From positions 1 through 64,000 of the forward strand of contig NZ_FONH01000016.1 of assembly GCF_900112865.1 (NCBI RefSeq): a stretch of 64,000 bases of DNA. Direction: 5' to 3'. The position numbers were made by a program, and so were the translations under genes. This stretch comes from Dyella marensis. Lineage in GTDB: Bacteria; Pseudomonadota; Gammaproteobacteria; Xanthomonadales; Rhodanobacteraceae. The notes beneath the pieces were generated by a model, which did not search any database, was not told the DNA's origin, and saw only the letters and a list, made by a program, of their open reading frames with translations. The stretch's first letter is position 1. Every line of letters starts with the position of its first letter. This document shows positions 57,885-64,000 of this stretch, piece after piece.

Positions 57885-60800
57885 TCAGCCGCACCACACC
57901 CTGGCGTTGCGGAACATGCGCATCCACGGCGAATCCTCGCCCCAGTGGTCCGGATGCCAGCTCATCTGCGCGGTGCGGAATACGCGCTCGGGGTGCGGCA
58001 TCATGATCGTCACGCGGCCGTCGGCCGCGGTGAAGCCGGCCAGGCCGCCCGGCGAACCGTTCGGGTTGAGCGGGTAGTGCTCGGTCGGACGCCCGCGGTT
58101 GTCGACGAAGCGCACCGCGCCGCCGGACTTCGACGGACTGCAGACCTGCGGGAAGCTGACCCGGCCTTCGCCGTGCGCCACCGCCACCGGAATGCGCGAG
58201 CCGGCCATGCCCTTGAAGAAGATGCTCGGCGAATCGAGCACTTCCAGCGTGGCGACGCGGCCTTCGTACTGCTCGGACGCATTGCGCAGGAACTTCGGCC
58301 AGTGCTGCGCGCCCGGGATGATGTCCTTCAGCTGCGACAGCATCTGGCAGCCGTTGCACACGCCCAGCGCGAACTTGCTCGCATCGGCGAAGAACGCGGT
58401 GAACTCCGCGCGCAGCAGCTCGTTGTACATGATCGAGGTGGCCCAGCCGCGGCCCGCGCCGAGCACGTCGCCATAGGAGAAGCCGCCGCAGGCCGCGAAG
58501 CCGCGGAAGTCCGCCAGCTTGATGCGGCCGCTGGCCAGGTCGGACATGTGCACATCCACCGCGTCGAAACCGGCGCGGTCGAAGGCGGCGGCCATTTCCA
58601 CCTGGCCGTTGACGCCCTGCTCGCGCAGCACCGCCACGCGCGGACGCGCGCCCTTGGCGATGTACGGCGCGGCCACGTCGTCAGCCGGATCGAACGACAG
58701 CTTCGGGCTGATGCCCGGGTCGGCGTCGTCCAGGCGCCATTCCAGTTCGGCATCGGCGCCGAGCGGGTTGTCGCGCAGGCGCTGCATGTGGTGGCTGGTT
58801 TCGTTCCACGCCGCGAACAGCTCGGTCCACTTCCAGGCGAACTGCTTCTCGCCGCCGTGGAACAGCTTGATGCCGAGCTTTTCCTTCGGATGGCCGATGC
58901 GATAGCTCATGCCGGCCAGGCCGTGCTTGACCAGCAGCGCCTCGAAGGCCTCGCGGTTGGCCTGGGCCACCTGCACCACCGCGCCCAGCTCCTCGTTGAA
59001 CAGCGCACGCAGCGCCGCCTCGGCCCAGCCTTCGAGCTGGATCTCCAGGCCGCAATGGCCGGCGAAGGCCATTTCCAGCAGGGTGACGATGGCGCCGCCG
59101 TCGGAGCGGTCGTGATAGGCCAGCAGCAGGCCGGCCGCATTGGCCTCCTGCACCAGCTCGAACAGGCCCTTGAGGTACTTGGCGTCGTCCAGGTCCGGCG
59201 GCACGCCGCCGCCGCGGTTGAACACCTGGGTCAGCGCGGAACCGCCGAGGCGGTCGCGGCCGCCGCCGAGGTCGAGCAGCCACAGGTCGGAGTCGCCACG
59301 GTCCAGGCGCAGCTGCGGGGTCAGCGTGCGGCGCACGTCGCTGACGCGCGCGAAGCCGGTGATCACCAGCGACACCGGCGCGATCGTGCGCTGCGGCTGG
59401 TCGCCGTCGGTCCACACGGTCTGCATGGACAGCGAGTCCTTGCCGACCGGGATGGAGATGTCCAGTTCCGGGCACAGCTCCATGCCCACGGCCTTCACCG
59501 CGTCGAACAGCGCGGCGTCCTCGCCCGGATGATTGACCGCGGCCATCCAGTTGGCCGACAGGCGCACTTCGCCCAGCGAGGCGATCGGCGCGGCGGCCAG
59601 GTTGGTGATCGCCTCGCCCACCGCCAGGCGCGCCGCATCGGCGCTGCTCAGCAGGGCCACCGGCGCGCGCTCGGCCATCGCCATCGCTTCGCCGGCGTAG
59701 CCGTCGAAATCGGCGATGGTCACCGCGCAGTCGGCCACCGGCACCTGCCAGGGGCCGACCATCGGGTCGCGGTGATTGAGGCCGCCGACGGTGCGGTCGC
59801 CGATGGTGACCAGGAAGCTCTTGCTGCCCACCGTAGGCAGCCGCAGCACGCGGCGCAGGGCCTCGTCCATGCTGATGCCGGACAGATCCGGCACCACGTC
59901 GATGCGCGGCTTCACGCGCCTGGCGTCGCGGTGCATGCGCGGCGCCTTGCCGAACAGCACGTCCATCGGCAGATCGATGACGGTGAGGTTGCGGCGCGGG
60001 TCGGTCACCAGCAGGCTGCGCTCCGCGGTGGCGTCGCCGACCACCGCGTAGGGGCAGCGCTCGCGCACGCAGAAGGCCTCGAACTCGGCCAGGCGCTCGG
60101 CCGCGATGCCGAGCACGTAGCGCTCCTGCGATTCGTTGCTCCACACCTGCATCGGCGACAGCGACGGGTCGTCGCACGGCACCTTGGAGAGATCGATCAC
60201 GCCGCCGACGCCGGCGTCGTTGAGCAGTTCCGGAATCGCGTTGGACAGGCCGCCCGCGCCCACGTCGTGGACGCTGACGATCGGGTTGTTGTCGCCCAGC
60301 GACCAGCAGCTGTCGATCACCTGCTGGCAGCGGCGCTCCATCTCGGCGTTGTCGCGCTGCACCGAGGCGAAGTCCAGCTCCGCGCTGGAGGTGCCGGAAG
60401 CCACCGACGAGGCGGCGCCGCCGCCCAGGCCGATCAGCATGGCCGGGCCACCCAGCACGATCACCTTGTGGCCGGGCTGGATGTCCCGCTTCTGCACATG
60501 CTCGGAGCGGATGTTGGCCAGGCCGCCGGCGATCATGATCGGCTTGTCGTAGCCGCGGCGCACGCCGGCTTCGCCGGTCTCGTGCTCGTAGGTGCGCAAG
60601 TAGCCGCCCAGGCAGGGACGGCCGAATTCGTTGTTGAACGCGGCGGCGCCCAGCGGGCCATCGCGCATGATCTCGAACGCGCTGGCCATGCGCGGCGGCA
60701 GCGGGCGTTCCACTTCCCACGGCTGCGGATGGCCCGGGATGCGCAGGTCGGACACCGAGAAACCGGTGAGCCCCGCCTTCGGCTTGGCGCCGCGACCGGT

Positions 60801-61745
60801 GGCGCCCTCGTCGCGGATCTCGCCGCCGGCGCCGGTGGCCGCGCCCGGCCAGGGTGCGATCGCGGTGGGATGGTTGTGCGTCTCCACCTTGATGGCGTAG
60901 TCGATGCGCTCGCCGTGGCGACGCCAGATGCCGTCGGCGTCGGTGAAGAAGCGCTTGCCATGGCTGCCCTCGATCACCGCGGCGTTGTCCTTGTAGGCGG
61001 ACAGCGTGTACGCGGGCGAGTGCTGGTGGGTGTTCTTGATCATGCCGAACAGGCTCTTGTCCTGCGGCTGGCCGTCCAGCGTCCAGCTGGCGTTGAACAC
61101 CTTGTGGCGGCAGTGCTCGGAATTGGCCTGGGCGAACATGAAGAGTTCGGCGTCGGTCGGATCGCGGCCCAGCTCGGCGTAGCGCTCGGCCAGGTAGTCG
61201 ATCTCGTCCTCGGCCAGGGCCAGGCCCAGCTCGGCATTGGCCTTGGCCAGCGCGGCGCGGGCGTCGCCGCCGAGCGGGATGTGCACCAGCTCGCCCGGCT
61301 GGCCGGCCAGGAACAGGCCGCCGGCCTGGTCGATGCGGTGGAGCACCGACTGCGTCATGGCGTCGCACAGCACGGCCATCATCGCGTCGTATTCCGGCGC
61401 GCCCGGCTCGGGCAGGCCGGCGATCTGGTAGGCCACGCCGCGCTCGACCCGGCGCACCGCGAAGCCGGCGCCATGCAGGATGTCGGTAGCCTTGCTCGAC
61501 CACGGCGAGATCGTGCCCAGGCGGGGCACCACCCACAGCGAAGCGGTCTCGGCGGCGCTGTCCTTGGCCTCCAGCACTTCCAGCAGGCGCCGGCGCTGCT
61601 CGCCCTCGGGGACGACGTCAGCGTCGATGAAATAGACGAACCAGGAGGCCTGCACGCGGGCGCCGCGATGCAGGGCATCCAGGCGGGCATTGAGGCGTTC
61701 GAGGCGGAACGGCGAAAGGGCGGCCTGCCCGTCGAGTGCGATCAT
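57885..61745 (-). CDS. purL: Phosphoribosylformylglycinamidine synthase (single-chain PurL)
   Basis: A 1286-residue enzyme for step four of purine synthesis: FGAR plus glutamine and ATP to FGAM. It has the long proteobacterial layout: an N-terminal domain, a linker, two AIRS-like ATPase halves, and a C-terminal glutaminase with the catalytic cysteine C1130 in GVCNGCQ and a late histidine/glutamate (HPER). E. coli PurL has 1295 residues. ATG 61745 ([14 protein letters not shown]) matches the family start; ATG 61781, 12 codons upstream, is the alternative with a weak ribosome site. Confidence 0.96.
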   Translation of the reverse strand: MIALDGQAALSPFRLERLNARLDALHRGARVQASWFVYFIDADVVPEGEQRRRLLEVLEAKDSAAETASLWVVPRLGTISPWSSKATDILHGAGFAVRRVERGVAYQIAGLPEPGAPEYDAMMAVLCDAMTQSVLHRIDQAGGLFLAGQPGELVHIPLGGDARAALAKANAELGLALAEDEIDYLAERYAELGRDPTDAELFMFAQANSEHCRHKVFNASWTLDGQPQDKSLFGMIKNTHQHSPAYTLSAYKDNAAVIEGSHGKRFFTDADGIWRRHGERIDYAIKVETHNHPTAIAPWPGAATGAGGEIRDEGATGRGAKPKAGLTGFSVSDLRIPGHPQPWEVERPLPPRMASAFEIMRDGPLGAAAFNNEFGRPCLGGYLRTYEHETGEAGVRRGYDKPIMIAGGLANIRSEHVQKRDIQPGHKVIVLGGPAMLIGLGGGAASSVASGTSSAELDFASVQRDNAEMERRCQQVIDSCWSLGDNNPIVSVHDVGAGGLSNAIPELLNDAGVGGVIDLSKVPCDDPSLSPMQVWSNESQERYVLGIAAERLAEFEAFCVRERCPYAVVGDATAERSLLVTDPRRNLTVIDLPMDVLFGKAPRMHRDARRVKPRIDVVPDLSGISMDEALRRVLRLPTVGSKSFLVTIGDRTVGGLNHRDPMVGPWQVPVADCAVTIADFDGYAGEAMAMAERAPVALLSSADAARLAVGEAITNLAAAPIASLGEVRLSANWMAAVNHPGEDAALFDAVKAVGMELCPELDISIPVGKDSLSMQTVWTDGDQPQRTIAPVSLVITGFARVSDVRRTLTPQLRLDRGDSDLWLLDLGGGRDRLGGSALTQVFNRGGGVPPDLDDAKYLKGLFELVQEANAAGLLLAYHDRSDGGAIVTLLEMAFAGHCGLEIQLEGWAEAALRALFNEELGAVVQVAQANREAFEALLVKHGLAGMSYRIGHPKEKLGIKLFHGGEKQFAWKWTELFAAWNETSHHMQRLRDNPLGADAELEWRLDDADPGISPKLSFDPADDVAAPYIAKGARPRVAVLREQGVNGQVEMAAAFDRAGFDAVDVHMSDLASGRIKLADFRGFAACGGFSYGDVLGAGRGWATSIMYNELLRAEFTAFFADASKFALGVCNGCQMLSQLKDIIPGAQHWPKFLRNASEQYEGRVATLEVLDSPSIFFKGMAGSRIPVAVAHGEGRVSFPQVCSPSKSGGAVRFVDNRGRPTEHYPLNPNGSPGGLAGFTAADGRVTIMMPHPERVFRTAQMSWHPDHWGEDSPWMRMFRNARVWCG

Positions 61746-61832
61746 TGCGGGGAACGGGAGCTCTACGGAGAAGCCGTCCATTCTACCCCATGCTGCAGGA
61801 CAACATCCGAGCCCGCCCCGCCCCTGGCCTCC

Positions 61833-61927
61833 GGCGTAGGTTGGGGTGAGCCGCAGGCGAACCCCAACAGGCCTCCGCGTACGTAACGTCCGTTGGGGTT
61901 CGCCTGCGGCTCACCCCAACCTACGCC
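61833..61927. repeat. Paired GTAGGTTGGGG palindromic repeat, copy 4
   Basis: Arms 61833-61868 and 61892-61927 are perfect 36-bp inverted copies around 23 bp. They sit between dsbC-like and purL, both on the minus strand, so this copy lies in a possible purL leader region. Confidence 0.85.
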
Positions 61928-61940
61928 TGGCGGTGGCGGC

Positions 61941-62732
61941 TCAGCTGGCCGGCTTGATCCCGCGCTTCTGCAGGGCCTGCAGCAGCTGGTCCGGAGTCAT
62001 GTAGCCGCCGAGCACGGTGCCGTCCTCGGCCACGATGGTGGGGGTGCCGGTGACACCCAGGCGCACGCCCAGGTCGAACTCGCTCTTCACCGGGTTGGCG
62101 CAGCTGGCGGCCTTGGGCTGCTTGCCCTCCTTGGCGGCGCTGAAGGCGGCCTTGCGGTCGGCCGCGCACCAGACCGAGACCATCTCGGTATAGGTCGGGG
62201 TCGGGTTGCCGCCGGTGCTGAGCACGCCCTCGCGCGGCCAGGCGATGTATTCCAGCGCGATGCCGGCCTTGTTGAAGTCTTCCACGTGCTGGTGCAGCGC
62301 GCGGCAGTAGCCGCAGTTGACGTCGGTGAAGACGCTCACCTTGTAGCGCGGCCTGGCCGGCGCGAACACGATGCGGTCGGACGCCGGCAGCTTGTCCAGC
62401 TGGGCCTTGCGGAAATCGGCCCAGAGCAGGTCGCTCATGTCCTTCTTGCTGGCCAGGTCGATCAGGTTGCCGGTGAACATGTACTTGCCGTCGGCGCTGA
62501 CATAGACCAGCTGGCCGGAGGCGATGACCTGGTAGAAGCCCGGGATCGGCGAGGGCCTGATCGATTCGATCTGCGCCTTGCTGGCCAGGCCGGTCACGGC
62601 CTGCCGCACGATGTCTTCGGCGCTGGCCTTGGGCGCATCCTTGGCCGCATCGTCGGCGGCGCGTGCCGGCTGGGCGAACGCGAACGCGCAAACCACGCTG
62701 GCGCACAGGGCCAGCCATCCATTCTTGAACAT
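61941..62732 (-). CDS. DsbC-like thiol:disulfide interchange protein
   Basis: A 263-residue periplasmic protein with a signal peptide (1-25, ARA site), an N-terminal dimerisation domain (about 35-105) and a thioredoxin-fold domain with the C140-G-Y-C143 active site. The pattern matches DsbC/DsbG disulfide isomerases, which reshuffle wrong disulfides. A cis-proline (TGTPTIV) follows near residue 233. It lies downstream of xerD, as often seen in gammaproteobacteria (xerD-dsbC-recJ order). The start at MFKNGW gives the signal peptide and has GAGAGG upstream. Confidence 0.92.
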   Translation of the reverse strand: MFKNGWLALCASVVCAFAFAQPARAADDAAKDAPKASAEDIVRQAVTGLASKAQIESIRPSPIPGFYQVIASGQLVYVSADGKYMFTGNLIDLASKKDMSDLLWADFRKAQLDKLPASDRIVFAPARPRYKVSVFTDVNCGYCRALHQHVEDFNKAGIALEYIAWPREGVLSTGGNPTPTYTEMVSVWCAADRKAAFSAAKEGKQPKAASCANPVKSEFDLGVRLGVTGTPTIVAEDGTVLGGYMTPDQLLQALQKRGIKPAS

Positions 62733-62822
62733 CGCAAACCTCTCTGGCTTCCGTTCGGGTACGGAATGATCGGGGATGGCGGATTCTCGCACAGGCGGCT
62801 TGAACGCTTTGTCGGACACGTC

Positions 62823-63734
62823 CTAACCGCGAGGATGATGCTGCGCATGCAGCCGCTTGAGTCCTTCCTTGGCCACCAGCGTATAGATCTGGGTGGTGCT
62901 GAGCGCGCTGTGGCCCAGCAGCATCTGCAGGGCGCGCAGGTCGGCACCGTGGTTGAGCAGGTGGGTGGCAAACGAATGCCGCAGCACGTGCGGCGAGATG
63001 CGCTTGGCCACGATGCCGACCCGCAGCGCGTAGCGCTTGACCAGGGTCCAGAACATCTGCCGGGTCATGCCCTCGCCGCGCTTGCTTAAGAAAAGCGCCG
63101 CCGGCTGGCGGCCCTTGGCCAGGACGGGGCGCGCCGTGGCGAGATAGGCCTCGATCCGTTCCAGCGCCAGCTCGCCCACCGGCACCAGCCGGTCCTTGCC
63201 GCCCTTGCCGGTGACGCGCAGCACGCCCTGGCGCAGATTGAGCGAGGCCAGCGGCAGCTCGACCAGCTCGGACACGCGCAGGCCCGACGCGTACATCAGC
63301 TCCAGCATCGCGCGGTCGCGCAGACCCAGGGTGGTTTCCAGGTCCGGCGCCTGCAGCAAGCTCTCGATCTCCCGCTCGGCCAGCGCCTTGGGCAGGCTGC
63401 GCGGCGTGCGCGGACGCTCGATCAGCAGGGTCGGATCCTCGAAACCCGGCTCGTTGCGCGCGACGAAGCCGTAGTAGCGCCGGAACGAGGACTGCCGCCG
63501 CGCCATCGAACGCACGGCTACCGGCTGCGCGCCGTGATACTCGGACAGGTGCTGCCGCCGCGCCTGGCTCAAGCCCAGCCCGCGGCCGGCCAGCCAGCGG
63601 GCCAGGCCTTCGAGGTCGCGGCGATAGGCCTCGAGCGTGCGATCGGACAGGCCGTCCTCCGACCACACCCGCTCGAGGAAGGCGGCGATGCTGCGCTGGT
63701 CGGCTTCGGCGATACTTGCGGCTTTCTCTGACAT
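62823..63734 (-). CDS. xerD: Tyrosine recombinase XerD
   Basis: A 303-residue tyrosine recombinase that, with XerC, resolves chromosome dimers at dif. The N-terminal SAM-like DNA-binding domain is followed by the catalytic domain with the R in ASGLRVSEL, the HxxR of HVLRHSFATH, the LLGHSALSTTQIY box and the nucleophile Y284. Length is right for XerD and too short for most phage integrases. It heads the xerD-dsbC pair. Start MSEKAAS is preferred; upstream in-frame ATGs at 63752 and 63770 lack support. Confidence 0.92.
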   Translation of the reverse strand: MSEKAASIAEADQRSIAAFLERVWSEDGLSDRTLEAYRRDLEGLARWLAGRGLGLSQARRQHLSEYHGAQPVAVRSMARRQSSFRRYYGFVARNEPGFEDPTLLIERPRTPRSLPKALAEREIESLLQAPDLETTLGLRDRAMLELMYASGLRVSELVELPLASLNLRQGVLRVTGKGGKDRLVPVGELALERIEAYLATARPVLAKGRQPAALFLSKRGEGMTRQMFWTLVKRYALRVGIVAKRISPHVLRHSFATHLLNHGADLRALQMLLGHSALSTTQIYTLVAKEGLKRLHAQHHPRG

Positions 63735-63778
63735 GCGCGAGATGCTGGGCATAGCGCGCGCCGGACGCAAGCCGACGA

Positions 63779-64000
63779 ATGAACCCGAGCATCCCCAACG
63801 CCGCCCTCGTACCCGCCACCTTGCCGCGCCGCCTGCTGGCGCTGTTCTACGACCTGTGGGCGGTGATCGCGATCGTCGCCACCGTCGGCTACATCTGCCA
63901 GCGCGCCACCGGCGGCCAGCTGATCGCCACCGCGGGCCACGTGGAAACCGTGTGGTGGTACCAGCCGCTGCAGGGCCTGGTGCTGTCGGCGTACTTCATC
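63779..64000 (+). CDS. RDD-family membrane protein (partial, runs off the window)
   Basis: The first 74 residues of a membrane protein, cut by the window end. The N-terminal RRLLALFYDL (about 17-26) and the hydrophobic stretch after it match RDD-family proteins, where the arginine and two aspartates are conserved. It is divergent from xerD with a 44-nt gap. Too short to say more. Confidence 0.7.
   Translation, partial: MNPSIPNAALVPATLPRRLLALFYDLWAVIAIVATVGYICQRATGGQLIATAGHVETVWWYQPLQGLVLSAYFI

Noticed and set aside
57654-61886. A 1410-codon open frame on the plus strand opposite purL
   Set aside because: It is the antisense shadow of purL in high-GC DNA; the product is rich in H, Q, R, G and A without motifs, and no ribosome site precedes it.
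62823-63734. Tyrosine recombinase as a sign of a prophage or integrative element
   Set aside because: Length, motifs and the dsbC neighbour fit chromosomal XerD; there are no phage genes, att repeats or tRNA nearby.

Overview
The window is one contiguous stretch of a high-GC, gene-dense gammaproteobacterial chromosome, most likely the Xanthomonadales (Rhodanobacter/Dyella/Luteibacter/Lysobacter type). The assignment rests on gene content and style: a single-chain PurL, a two-cysteine OxyR, a MASE2-GGDEF cyclase, a SapC-like gene beside a TonB-dependent receptor, TTG/GTG starts, promoters of the TTGACG/TAnnnT kind, and paired palindromic intergenic repeats built on GTAGGTTGGGG. No rRNA, tRNA, CRISPR array, prophage or insertion sequence was found. 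The genus is inference.

Layout. 0-3.8 kb: SET-domain protein, a lipoprotein-acyl-CoA dehydrogenase pair behind a PsrA-like operator, and a GNAT acetyltransferase. 3.8-9.3 kb: an RND efflux operon in czcCBA order. 9.4-14.6 kb: TonB-dependent receptor, Tat-exported flavin amine oxidase, c-type cytochrome and an exported RidA; together they look like a periplasmic amine-dehydrogenation pathway. 14.7-19 kb: SapC-like protein, HNH nuclease, small membrane protein, dxs. 19-26.4 kb: modular GH18 chitinase with a LacI/NagR-like operator, prmC, and a 1392-residue membrane protein of unknown function. 26.6-30.5 kb: exported M1 aminopeptidase and oxyR; between them lies a candidate OxyS-like small RNA read divergently from oxyR.

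30.8-38.8 kb: polysaccharide deacetylase plus formyltransferase, msrA, apt, DUF2007, diguanylate cyclase, glnS, nucleoside deaminase and a TVP38-family protein. 38.8-49.4 kb: a signalling-rich stretch with three histidine kinases (two hybrid), a NarL-type regulator, a PhnD-like binding protein, DUF3617 and peptide deformylase. 49.5-54.2 kb: cstA with its YbdD partner, then a short filamentous-haemagglutinin-like protein with tandem repeats. 54.6-61.8 kb: DUF2127 protein, and a minus-strand run of purL, a membrane protein, a GT2 glycosyltransferase and an EamA transporter. 61.9-64 kb: DsbC-like protein, XerD, and the start of an RDD-family gene cut by the window edge.

The observations most worth following are the RNA between the aminopeptidase gene and oxyR (promoter at the OxyR site, C-rich loop, strong terminator), the amine oxidase-cytochrome c-secreted RidA set, the giant two-module membrane protein overlapping prmC, and the orphan repeat-rich haemagglutinin-like protein. 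All functions are read from sequence by eye; no database search was possible.
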